Of a stretch of 38,103 nt of DNA, positions 10,630 to 18,112 are shown piece after piece; positions within the stretch are counted from its first letter, which is position 1, and the number at the start of each line of letters is the position of its first letter. The notes beneath the pieces are model-generated. The model searched no databases. It was not told where the DNA came from and saw only the letters and a list, made by a program, of their open reading frames with translations. Origin of the DNA: Treponema sp. (GTDB lineage: Bacteria; Spirochaetota; Spirochaetia; Treponematales; Breznakiellaceae); NCBI GenBank assembly GCA_003245635.1, contig QKCO01000123.1, positions 1 to 38,103 of the forward strand, given 5' to 3'. The position numbers and the translations under genes are program-made.

Positions 10630-11991
10630 CTAGCGGACCAGGCAGGGTTTCTTGTTGTCGAACTTCCAATTGGGGATCAGGAACTGCATCGCCATGGCGT
10701 CGTCGCGCGCGCCGAGGCCGTGCTTCATATACAGCTCGTTGGCGGCGGCGATGCGGTCCATGTCCGGCTCGATGCCGAGACCCGGTTTCTGGGGCACGGC
10801 GATCTTGCCGTCGACGATCTGCATCGGCTCCTTCGTGAGGCGCTCGGTGTTCTCCTGCCAGATCCAGTGCGTGTCGAGCGCGGTGATCTTGCCGGGGGCC
10901 GCGGCGCCGACGTGCGTGAACATGGCCAGGGAGATGTCGAAGTGGTTGTTCGAGTGCGAACCCCAGGTGAGGCCCCATTCGTTGCATTTTTGCGCGACGC
11001 GGACCGATCCCTGCATCGTCCAGAAATGCGGGTCGGCCAGAGGGATGTCGACGGACTGGAGGATGAGGGCGTGTCCGAATTCGCGCCAGTCGGTGGCGAT
11101 CATGTTCGTGGCGGTCGGGAGGCCGGTCGCGCGGCGGAATTCGCTCATGATCTCGCGGCCGGAGAAGCCCTTCTCGGCGCCGCAGGGGTCTTCAGCGTAG
11201 GCGAGCACGCCGTGCATGTTCTTGCAGAGCCGGATCGCGTCGTCGAGGGCCCAGGCCCCGTTCGGGTCGATGGTGACGCGGGCCTCGGGGAAGCGCTTGG
11301 CCAGGGCGGTGATCGCTTCGATTTCCTGCTCGCCGGAGAGGACGCCGCCCTTGAGCTTGAAGTCCTTGAAGCCGTACTTGGCCTGGGCGGCCTCGGCCAG
11401 GCGCACGACGCGCTCGGGGGTCATGGCGCTCTCGTGGCGGACGCGGTACCAGTCGCAGGCGCCGTTCGGCTCGCTCTGGTAGGGGAGGTTCGTCTTGTCC
11501 TTGTCGCCGACGAAGAACAGGTAGCCGAGCATCTCGACCTCGTCGCGCTGCTGGCCGGTGCCCAGAAGAGCCGCGACGGGCAGGTCGAGAAACTGGCCGA
11601 AGAGGTCCAGGAGCGCCGCCTCGATGGCGGTCACCGCGTGGATGGTGATGCGGAGGTCGAAGGTCTGGAGTCCGCGGCCGCCTGAGTCGCGGTCGGCGAA
11701 CTGCTCGCGGACCTTGTTCAGGATATTGTTGTAGGCGCCGATCGACTGTCCGACGACCAGGGGCTTGGCGTCCTCGAGCGTCTTGCGGATTTTTTCGCCG
11801 CCGGGAACTTCGCCCAGGCCGACGTGGCCCGCATTGTCCTTGAGGATGACGATGTTGCGGGTGAAGAACGGCGCGTGGGCGCCGGAAAGGTTGAGCAACA
11901 TGCCGTCGCGGCCCGCGACGGGGACGACGGTCATTTCGGTTACTTTCGGGGCGCCGCCGGAAGCGCCTTCATGCAGATTGTGAGCGGACAT
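10630..11991 (-). CDS. gudD: D-glucarate dehydratase
   Basis: GudD is a cytoplasmic enolase-superfamily enzyme converting D-glucarate (and L-idarate) to 5-keto-4-deoxyglucarate. The 453-residue protein resembles E. coli GudD (446 aa) throughout. Motifs are [11 protein letters not shown] in the capping domain, [11 protein letters not shown], the FKLKGG lysine pair, the DPNGAW and EDPCGAE metal ligands, NMIATDW, and GSHSNNHFD with the catalytic histidine near residue 340. It closes with PCLVR. Start ATG 11989-11991 follows AAGGAG. It is the first gene of the leftward operon, with a -24/-12 promoter at 12024-12039, about 30 bases upstream. Confidence 0.96.
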   Translation of the reverse strand: MSAHNLHEGASGGAPKVTEMTVVPVAGRDGMLLNLSGAHAPFFTRNIVILKDNAGHVGLGEVPGGEKIRKTLEDAKPLVVGQSIGAYNNILNKVREQFADRDSGGRGLQTFDLRITIHAVTAIEAALLDLFGQFLDLPVAALLGTGQQRDEVEMLGYLFFVGDKDKTNLPYQSEPNGACDWYRVRHESAMTPERVVRLAEAAQAKYGFKDFKLKGGVLSGEQEIEAITALAKRFPEARVTIDPNGAWALDDAIRLCKNMHGVLAYAEDPCGAEKGFSGREIMSEFRRATGLPTATNMIATDWREFGHALILQSVDIPLADPHFWTMQGSVRVAQKCNEWGLTWGSHSNNHFDISLAMFTHVGAAAPGKITALDTHWIWQENTERLTKEPMQIVDGKIAVPQKPGLGIEPDMDRIAAANELYMKHGLGARDDAMAMQFLIPNWKFDNKKPCLVR

Positions 11992-12023
11992 AGAAACTCC
12001 TTCGTGTGCTGTACGGCTTAATT

Positions 12024-12039
12024 AGCAATAACCATGCCA
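12024..12039 (-). promoter_or_regulatory. Sigma-54 promoter of the gudD-garD operon
   Basis: On the minus strand the site reads TGGCATGGTTATTGCT. It has GG at -24 and GC at -12 with ten bases between, matching TGGCAYR-N4-TTGCW. Transcription should start near 12013, leaving a short leader before gudD. A divergent sigma-54 activator gene supports the call. Confidence 0.9.
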
Positions 12040-12157
12040 TTTTGCCAATCGTACCATGAAGAGCCGTACGAGCCGATAACAGGTCCCATCAAGTATAGTT
12101 CAGCGGCTGTTGAGCTACCTCGGGGCCGACATTAATGCGTCGTTGGCTAAACGTATT

Positions 12158-12193
12158 GTTTCGATTGTTTCAGAAGTGGAACATATCTGAAAC
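12158..12193. promoter_or_regulatory. Probable activator site: GTTTCAGA / TCTGAAAC inverted repeat
   Basis: GTTTCAGA (12167-12174) and TCTGAAAC (12186-12193) form a perfect inverted repeat with an 11-base spacer; an extra half-site GTTTCG sits at 12158-12163. The site is about 120-170 bases upstream of the gudD -24/-12 promoter, the usual distance for an enhancer-binding protein. It is also 41-76 bases before the regulator's own start, so autoregulation is likely. The same half-site recurs at 14128-14165. Confidence 0.7.
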
Positions 12194-12233
12194 GATCTGG
12201 ACAACAAGCGATGATCGGCGGTAGCATCGGGGC

Positions 12234-14150
12234 ATGATCCGTATCCTGCTGATAGCGCCTTTCCAGGAATTCCTGGATGCGTTCGTTCCTTTGTTCGAGA
12301 AGCACAACGCGACCATCGCGCGGGCGGAATACGAGAATGAGAACTACGAGCTTTCGAGCGTGCTGGCGACGGGCACGCATGAGCTTCAGAGCCTCGACTT
12401 CGAGGCCGAGGTGGTCGTTTCCCGCGGATTCGTTTCCTCCGAACTGCGCAGGCAGAAATTCTTCGTTCCGGTCATCGAAGTGCCGGTAGCGGCGGTCGAC
12501 CTGGTGCACGCCCTGCATCGCGTTCAGAAGGAGTACCTGTGCACGCGCGTCGCCGTGATCGGCGCCGAGAATATGGTCATGGGCGTGGATCGCCTGGCTG
12601 AGATCTTCAAGATGGAGATCCGCCGCTACGCGCTCACTACCCGGGAGGAAATCCGCGGCGCGGTGGACGCGGCGGCGGCGGCGGGCATTCCCGTCGTCAT
12701 CGGCGGCGTGACGACCTGCGCCTACGCCCGTTCGAAGGGCCTGCACGCGGTGCTCGTCGAGTCCGGGCCGGAATCCATCTGGCACAGTATCACCGAAGCC
12801 AAGCGCCTGGCCTACCTCGTGCGCAAGGAGCGCGAGCAGAACGAGCATCTGGTGTCGCTGGTGAACCAGGCGCGGGAGGGCATAGTCACCCTCGACGGCG
12901 AAGGGGTCATCAAGCTCTTCAATAGGGCCGCGTCTGAGATTTTCGGCGTCTACCCCTCGAATGCGATAGGCAAGTCTTTCCATAAGACGCTGCCGGCCTT
13001 TTCGGCTATTTTCCCGCCCGGCGGGCCCGTGCCGCAGAAGGACGAGATCGTCAAATGCGGTGAAAAGCTGGTGAGCGCGAGCTTCTCGGGCTTGGTCCGG
13101 GCCGGAGACCGCAACAGCACTCTCATCATGGTCCAGGACGTCACGCGCGTGCAGGAGCTCGAGACGCGCATCCGCGAGAAGGTGTACTCCCGCGGCCACG
13201 TGGCCAAGCACCGCTTCGAGGACATCATAGGGGACAGCTCCCGCATCAAGGAAACGATCGAGCGGGCGCGGAAGTTCAGCCGGGTCGACTCGAACATCCT
13301 CATTTTCGGGAAAACGGGCACGGGGAAGGAGCTGTTCGCGCAGAGCATCCACAACAGCAGTCCGCGGCGCAGCGGTCCCTTCGTCGCCGTCAACTGCGCC
13401 GCCCTCAGCGAGAGCCTGCTCGAGAGCGAGCTGTTCGGCTACGTGGAGGGCGCCTTCACCGGAGCCTCCAAGGGGGGCAAGCCGGGGCTTTTCGAGCTCG
13501 CGCACCGCGGTTCGCTGTTCCTCGATGAAATTTCGGAGATTCCGATGCCGCTCCAAGGCCGCCTCCTGCGCGCCATACAGGAAAAGGAAATCATGCGGCT
13601 CGGCCACGATCGGGTGATCCCCGTCGATGTGCGGATCATCGCGGCCACCAACTGCTCCCTGGCCGAGCGCGTGGCCGCCGGGGCGTTCAGGGAGGACCTC
13701 TACTACCGGCTCAACATCCTCAAGCTCGAGCTGCCGTCCCTGGCCGAGCGCTCTCCGGACATTCCCGCGCTCGCCGAGCACTGGGTCAGCTTTTATTCGG
13801 CGCAGTTCGGCCTTCCCAAGCTCGAATTGAGCGATGGCGCGAACCGCCTGCTGCAAGCGCTCGCCTGGCCGGGGAACATCAGGCAGCTGCGGAACGTCTG
13901 CGAGCGCATGACGGTGCTCTCCCAGGGAACGGTGATCGACGCCGCGGACGTGGAGCAGGTGCTGGAGACCGAAGCGGTCGGCGCTCCGGCGTGTTCCGAT
14001 TTCGACGACGAGGACGAGCCGGATGCCGACGCGGCGTCCATTGCCGAAGCGCTGCGCCGCAGCGGCAACAGCAAGACGAAGGCGGCCAAGAAGCTCGGGA
14101 TCAGCCGGACGACATTGTGGCGGCGCATGAAACAGGTGAAACAGGACTGA
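12234..14150 (+). CDS. PrpR-type sigma-54-dependent transcriptional activator
   Basis: The 638-residue protein has three parts. Residues 1-185 are a PrpR_N-type sensory domain (VVVSRGF, VAVIGAENM, VVIGGVTTCAYA). Residues about 190-310 are a PAS domain (AREGIVTLDGEGVIKLFNRAA). Residues about 335-560 are the AAA+ domain, with Walker A GKTGTGKE (359-366), the sigma-54 contact loop GAFTGA (406-411), Walker B GSLFLDEI and a WPGNIRQLRN motif. A Fis-type helix-turn-helix closes the protein (about 600-635, NSKTKAAKKLGISRTTLWRRM). PrpR_N proteins sense small acids directly. The gene lies between two operons that each carry a -24/-12 promoter, so it most likely switches on glucarate/galactarate catabolism. 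The ribosome site is weak. The effector is unknown; glucarate, galactarate or ketodeoxyglucarate are candidates. Confidence 0.93.
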   Translation: MIRILLIAPFQEFLDAFVPLFEKHNATIARAEYENENYELSSVLATGTHELQSLDFEAEVVVSRGFVSSELRRQKFFVPVIEVPVAAVDLVHALHRVQKEYLCTRVAVIGAENMVMGVDRLAEIFKMEIRRYALTTREEIRGAVDAAAAAGIPVVIGGVTTCAYARSKGLHAVLVESGPESIWHSITEAKRLAYLVRKEREQNEHLVSLVNQAREGIVTLDGEGVIKLFNRAASEIFGVYPSNAIGKSFHKTLPAFSAIFPPGGPVPQKDEIVKCGEKLVSASFSGLVRAGDRNSTLIMVQDVTRVQELETRIREKVYSRGHVAKHRFEDIIGDSSRIKETIERARKFSRVDSNILIFGKTGTGKELFAQSIHNSSPRRSGPFVAVNCAALSESLLESELFGYVEGAFTGASKGGKPGLFELAHRGSLFLDEISEIPMPLQGRLLRAIQEKEIMRLGHDRVIPVDVRIIAATNCSLAERVAAGAFREDLYYRLNILKLELPSLAERSPDIPALAEHWVSFYSAQFGLPKLELSDGANRLLQALAWPGNIRQLRNVCERMTVLSQGTVIDAADVEQVLETEAVGAPACSDFDDEDEPDADAASIAEALRRSGNSKTKAAKKLGISRTTLWRRMKQVKQD

Positions 14151-14165
14151 AACATCTCTGAGACG
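14128..14165 (+). promoter_or_regulatory. Tandem TGAAACA boxes, probable upstream activating sequence
   Basis: TGAAACA occurs at 14128, 14137 and 14148, with a variant TGAGACG at 14159, giving spacings of 9, 11 and 11 bases. The first two lie inside the last codons of the activator gene and the third contains its TGA stop. A reverse-oriented TGTTTC follows at 14169-14174. The array is about 90-120 bases before the -24/-12 promoter at 14250 and uses the same half-site as the gudD-side element. Confidence 0.65.
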
Positions 14166-14249
14166 TTGTGTTTCTTGGTTTTCCCGAGAATGTTTGAATG
14201 CTTCGCGTTTGGAACGGATTGGGCAGGTGTTTTTCCGGAAACGAGGCCT

Positions 14250-14265
14250 TGGCACGAATGTTGCA
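14250..14265 (+). promoter_or_regulatory. Sigma-54 promoter of the dehydrogenase-aldolase operon
   Basis: The site reads TGGCACGAATGTTGCA, an exact match to the TGGCACG-N4-TTGCA consensus. It lies 25 bases before the ATG at 14291, with an ACGGAGG ribosome site (14275-14281) in the leader. Confidence 0.93.
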
Positions 14266-14290
14266 ATGTTAATAACGGAGGAAATACACG

Positions 14291-15250
14291 ATGGCTTTCA
14301 AAGTTCTTATTCCCCAAGATATTTCGGATGACGGCAAGCGCTATCTGACCGAGCGCGGCTACGAGCTCAAGATGGGCAGCGGTATTTCGGTCGAGACGCT
14401 GGCCGCCGAGATCGCGGACTGCGACGCGCTGCTCGCGCGCACGGCGAAGTTTCCCGCCGAAGTCCTGCGCGCGGCCAAGAAGCTGAAGGTCATCGGCCGC
14501 CACGGCGTCGGCTGCGACAACATCGACGTGCCGGTCGCGACCGAACTCGGCATCCAGGTCACTTTCACCCCCGAAGCGAACGCCGGCTCCGTCGCCGAGC
14601 ACACCATCGGCCTCGTCATCGCTTCCGCGCATCAGTTCGCGCGCATGGACCGCGAGACGCGCGCCGGCAATTTCGAGATTCGCAACAAGCTGAAGTGCTT
14701 CGACCTCGAAGGCAAGACGCTGGCGATCGTCGGCGCGGGCCGCATCGGGCGCCTCGTCGCCCGCAAGGCGCTCCACGGTCTGGGGATGAAGATCGTCGCC
14801 TACGATCCCATCGTGAAGGATATCCCCGACCTCCCCGAGGTAGAATTCGTTTCTTCGATAGAAGAGGCCTTCAAGAAGGGCGATTTCGTGTCCCTCCACC
14901 TGCCGGCCCTGCCGCAGACCAAGGGCATCGTGAACGCCGCCCTGCTCTCCCTCATGAAGAAGGACGCCTTCCTCATCAACGCCGCCCGCGGCGAGCTCGT
15001 GGTGGAGGAGGATCTGGTGGCCGCGCTCAAGAGCGGCTCCATCGCCGGCGCCGCACTCGATGTGCTGAAGGACGAGCCGCCGGCCAAGGACTGTCCCTTG
15101 TTCGCCCTGGACAACGTGCTCCTGACCCCGCACAGCGCGGCGCTCACCAAGGAGTGCACGGCGCGCATGGCTCTCCAGGCCGCGCAGGGCATCGACGAGG
15201 TCCTTACGGGCAAAGCGCCCAAGTGGCCCTTCAATAAGCTGGCGAAATAG
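14291..15250 (+). CDS. D-isomer-specific 2-hydroxyacid dehydrogenase
   Basis: This is a 319-residue NAD(P)-dependent oxidoreductase of the phosphoglycerate/hydroxypyruvate/glyoxylate reductase family. It has the GRHGVGCDNID substrate loop, the nucleotide motif VGAGRIGR, and the catalytic trio R233 (NAARGELV), E262 (DEPP) and H281 (TPHSAA). It lacks the C-terminal ACT domain of serine-pathway PGDH, so a catabolic role is likelier. First gene of the rightward sigma-54 operon, 13 bases before the LDH2-family gene. Hydroxypyruvate (an isomer of tartronate semialdehyde) or glyoxylate are plausible substrates by context, but the sequence does not decide. Confidence 0.9.
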   Translation: MAFKVLIPQDISDDGKRYLTERGYELKMGSGISVETLAAEIADCDALLARTAKFPAEVLRAAKKLKVIGRHGVGCDNIDVPVATELGIQVTFTPEANAGSVAEHTIGLVIASAHQFARMDRETRAGNFEIRNKLKCFDLEGKTLAIVGAGRIGRLVARKALHGLGMKIVAYDPIVKDIPDLPEVEFVSSIEEAFKKGDFVSLHLPALPQTKGIVNAALLSLMKKDAFLINAARGELVVEEDLVAALKSGSIAGAALDVLKDEPPAKDCPLFALDNVLLTPHSAALTKECTARMALQAAQGIDEVLTGKAPKWPFNKLAK

Positions 15251-15263
15251 GCGGCGGAAAGAA

Positions 15264-16322
15264 ATGACGGTCGACGGCAAGCGGGTCCAGGCCCGGGTAC
15301 TCCAGGAGTTTTGCGGCAAGGCCTTTCGGGCCGCCGGCTTGGGCGGCGCGGAGGCGGACCTGGTTTCGCGCAATCTGATGGAAGCGGAGCTGCGCGGAAT
15401 CGGTTCCCACGGCGTCATGCGCCTGTCGACCTACCTGCGCAAGATGAAGGACGGCGGCTTCAACAGGACGCCGAACGTCCGCATCCTGCGCGAGCGGGCG
15501 GGCATGGCCCTGATCGACGGCGACGACGGCCTCGGCGCGGTAGTCGGCGAGAAGGCAATGAAGCTCTGCATCGAGAAGGCGCGTGACGCAGGCATTGCCG
15601 CCGTGAGCGTCCGCAACGTTAACCATTACGGCTACGCGGCCTTCTACGGCAAGATGGCGCTCGCGGAGGGCATGATCGGCATCACCTGCTGCAACACGCC
15701 GGCCAAGATGGCCGTGTACGGCGGCGCTGAAAACCTCTTGGGTACCAATCCGCTGTGCATCGCCGTTCCGGCGACCGAGCCCTATATCTTCGACGGCGCC
15801 ACCAGCGTCGTCGCCCGCGGCAAGATCATGTACTATTCGATCGCTGGTCTGCCCATCCCTTCGCACTGGGCCTGCGACGCCGCCGGCCGCCCGACCACCG
15901 ACGCCAAGGTCGCGCTCAAGGGAGTCCAGCTGCCCTTCGGCGAGTACAAGGGCTCGGGCATCGCCATCGCGGTGGAGATACTGAGCGCCGCCCTTTCCGG
16001 GGCGCGCTTCAGCTACGCCGCGAACGAGCTGTTTTCGGACTACGAGAAGCCGCAGGGCCTCGGCTTCTTCTTCGCCGCGCTGGATGTGTCCGCCTTCGCC
16101 GAGCCGGACGCCTTCCGCGCGGGGATGGATCAGCTGCTGTCCCGCCTGCGCTCTTCCAAGCGCGCCGAGGGCCACGACGAGATCCTTATGCCCGGAGAGC
16201 TCGAAGCGCGCTCGGAACGGGAGAATCTGCGCGACGGAGTCGCCTTGCCGCCGGATCTGGTGAAGGATCTGACCTCCGTCGCCGCCGAATACGGCCTTTC
16301 GGAGGATCCGGCCGCTTGGTGA
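15264..16322 (+). CDS. Malate/L-lactate (LDH2/MDG) family dehydrogenase
   Basis: The 352-residue protein belongs to the LDH2/MDH2 fold (AllD, ComC, YlbC, DpkA relatives), which reduces 2-keto acids with NAD(P)H without a classical Rossmann motif. Family marks are GIGSHGVMR with H49, NVNHYG with H121, the GTNPLCIAVPA loop, DGATSVVARGKI, GLPIPSHWACDAAGRPTTD and LPFGEYKGSGIAIAVEIL. The ATG at 15264 has a GGAAAG site. It lies between the D-2-hydroxyacid dehydrogenase and the aldolase in the rightward sigma-54 operon. The substrate is probably a 2-keto acid made from sugar acids, but this is inferred. Confidence 0.9.
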   Translation: MTVDGKRVQARVLQEFCGKAFRAAGLGGAEADLVSRNLMEAELRGIGSHGVMRLSTYLRKMKDGGFNRTPNVRILRERAGMALIDGDDGLGAVVGEKAMKLCIEKARDAGIAAVSVRNVNHYGYAAFYGKMALAEGMIGITCCNTPAKMAVYGGAENLLGTNPLCIAVPATEPYIFDGATSVVARGKIMYYSIAGLPIPSHWACDAAGRPTTDAKVALKGVQLPFGEYKGSGIAIAVEILSAALSGARFSYAANELFSDYEKPQGLGFFFAALDVSAFAEPDAFRAGMDQLLSRLRSSKRAEGHDEILMPGELEARSERENLRDGVALPPDLVKDLTSVAAEYGLSEDPAAW

Positions 16323-16395
16323 GGGGCCGACTGCAATCTGTCACGTATCGACGCCCGTGGGGCGCCGTTTCGCATATGAACCAAGGAGAACTGCT

Positions 16396-17181
16396 ATGAT
16401 CGGAAAGAACTGCAACCCCGCTGCCGACGCGATGCGCGCCGGCAAGAAAGTGTCCGCCGCCTGGCTCCAGGCCGGCAGCCCCGTCACCGCCGAGATCGTC
16501 GCCGAAGCCGGCTACGATGTCGCCGTCATCGATATGGAGCACGGCCCCGGCGACATCATGATCCTCACGACCCAGATCCAGGCCATGAAGGGCGAGCCCG
16601 CCGTGCCCTTCGTCCGCGCGCCCTGGAACGACATGGTCCAGATCAAGCGCATCCTTGACGCCGGCGCCTACGGCCTGGTCGTTCCCTACATCTGCAACAA
16701 GGCGGAGGCCGAGGCCGCCATCAAGGCCGCCAAGTATCCGCCCGAGGGTGTCCGCGGCATCGCCGGCAGCCCCCGCGCCGGCCACTACGGCAACAATTCC
16801 GCCGAGTATTTCGAGACCGCCAACCGCGACATCTTCGTGTTCCTCCAAATCGAGAGCCCCGACGGCGTGAAGAACATCGACGAGATCCTCGCGGTGAAGG
16901 GCGTCGACGGCATCTTCATCGGACCGATGGACCTGGCCACCACCCACGGCTTCCGCGGCAAGCCGGGCACCCCGCAGATCCAGGAAATCATCAAAGGCCT
17001 CGAGGCCAAGATCCTCGCCGCCGGAAAGGCGCTGGCCACCGTCTGCTCCGACTGGGCCGACGCCAAGGCCAAGTACGACCGCGGCTACAACATGATCATG
17101 ATGATCTCCGACACCGTGAACCTCGGCCGCCTCGCCCGCGAGGAAGTCGCCAAGTTCCAGAAGGAAGTGGCGGGCAAGTAA
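16396..17181 (+). CDS. garL: HpcH/HpaI aldolase, probable 5-keto-4-deoxy-D-glucarate aldolase
   Basis: The 261-residue class II aldolase most likely splits 5-keto-4-deoxyglucarate into pyruvate and tartronate semialdehyde. It shows IDMEHGPGD with H49, FVRAPWND with R74, GLVVPYICNKAEAEAA, GVRG, metal ligands E153 (QIESPDGV) and D179 (FIGPMDLA). Length is close to E. coli GarL (256 aa). I chose ATG 16396 because AAGGAG sits 7-12 bases before it; an in-frame ATG at 16357 has no such site. It is the last gene of the rightward operon, followed by repeats and a terminator. The wider family also takes hydroxyketoheptanedioate and rhamnonate products, so the substrate rests on the gudD/garD/garR context. 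Confidence 0.88.
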   Translation: MIGKNCNPAADAMRAGKKVSAAWLQAGSPVTAEIVAEAGYDVAVIDMEHGPGDIMILTTQIQAMKGEPAVPFVRAPWNDMVQIKRILDAGAYGLVVPYICNKAEAEAAIKAAKYPPEGVRGIAGSPRAGHYGNNSAEYFETANRDIFVFLQIESPDGVKNIDEILAVKGVDGIFIGPMDLATTHGFRGKPGTPQIQEIIKGLEAKILAAGKALATVCSDWADAKAKYDRGYNMIMMISDTVNLGRLAREEVAKFQKEVAGK

Positions 17182-17229
17182 GCCCGGTGGGTAAATAAGC
17201 CCGTGCGGCAAATAAGCCCGGGCCGGCGG
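17179..17229 (+). repeat. Three tandem 17-base imperfect repeats
   Basis: Copies start at 17179, 17196 and 17213, each opening TAAGCCCG. The first TAA is the aldolase stop codon, and the third copy runs into the terminator stem. The result is three TAA triplets in a row at 17-base steps, which lie in different frames. Confidence 0.75.
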
Positions 17230-17246
17230 ACTTCCCGCCGGCCTTT
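17221..17246 (+). terminator. Rho-independent terminator after the aldolase operon
   Basis: The 9-bp perfect stem GGCCGGCGG / CCGCCGGCC (17221-17229 and 17235-17243) has a 5-base loop and is followed by TTT. The T-run is short, so efficiency is uncertain. Confidence 0.7.
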
Positions 17247-17278
17247 GACCTTCGCCGTCCGCGCGGATATAGTCGTGC

Positions 17279-18112
17279 ATGCAAACGACTTTCCACGGAC
17301 GGCTTCCAATGAACGAATATTTCCCCGGCGACTCCTACGCGACGCCACCGGACGCGCCGCGGGCGCTCCGCGAATATCTGCTGCTGGGTTCCCGCTGGAG
17401 CCCCTACAGTTTCTTCATCTCCATCATCTTCAAGTACCGCCCGCTTGCCGTGAACGGCACGTACGATGACGAGATCTGGGCGCGCAGCTCCTACGAGATC
17501 GTCAAGCAGCTGGAAAGCTGCGGGGCGAAATTCCGCATCGAGGGTCTCGACCGGGTGCGGTCCATCGACGGGCCCGCCGTCTTCGTCGGCAACCACATGA
17601 GCACGCTCGAAACGATCGCGCTGCCGGGGCTCATCTGTCCGATCAAACCGGTCACCTATGTCGTGAAGGCGAAGCTCGCGAAGGGGCTGGTCTGGGGGCC
17701 GATCATGCGTTCGCGCGACCCGATCATCGTCGCGCGCAAGGATCCGCGCGCCGATCTGGAGAAGGTGCTCCGCGAGGGCGCCGAGAAGCTCGCGCGCGGC
17801 GTATCGGTCATCATCTTCCCGCAGGGCACGCGCGCTGCGCGCTTCGACCGCGCGGCCTTCAACAGCCTGGCGGTCAAGCTGGCGGCGAAGGCCGGCGTGC
17901 CGGTGGTGCCGGTCGCGCTCAAAACCGACTATTGGGGCAACAGCCCCATCCTGCGCGGTTTCGGCCCGATCAGGCGCGACCGGCCGGTCCATATCGAATT
18001 CGGCGAGCCGATGAGGGTCGAAGGGCGCGGCCGTGCCGAACACGAGCGCTGTCTCGATTTTATTGAAAGCCGTCTGCGCGAATGGGGCGCCGAAATAGGA
18101 GATGCTTCTTAA
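17279..18112 (+). CDS. 1-acyl-glycerol-3-phosphate acyltransferase (PlsC-like)
   Basis: The 277-residue protein would transfer an acyl chain to lysophosphatidate or a related glycerolipid at the inner membrane. It has the acyltransferase motifs: block I as NHMSTLE (N105, H106, with E111 where most members have Asp), a hydrophobic block near 115-145, and block III FPQGTR (180-185), followed by VPVVPVALKTDYW. A start at 17309 (MNEYFPGD) is also possible, since neither ATG has a good ribosome site. The following carrier gene overlaps its stop codon by one base (TAATG), so the two are co-translated. Confidence 0.85.
   Translation: MQTTFHGRLPMNEYFPGDSYATPPDAPRALREYLLLGSRWSPYSFFISIIFKYRPLAVNGTYDDEIWARSSYEIVKQLESCGAKFRIEGLDRVRSIDGPAVFVGNHMSTLETIALPGLICPIKPVTYVVKAKLAKGLVWGPIMRSRDPIIVARKDPRADLEKVLREGAEKLARGVSVIIFPQGTRAARFDRAAFNSLAVKLAAKAGVPVVPVALKTDYWGNSPILRGFGPIRRDRPVHIEFGEPMRVEGRGRAEHERCLDFIESRLREWGAEIGDAS

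Noticed and set aside
12147-14255. 702-residue open frame on the minus strand opposite the sigma-54 activator
   Set aside because: The opposite strand encodes an intact PrpR-type activator with every catalytic motif. The antisense product is low-complexity and would run through the operator region.
16357-16395. Earlier ATG for the aldolase gene at 16357
   Set aside because: It has no ribosome site and adds residues absent from the family; AAGGAG precedes the ATG at 16396.
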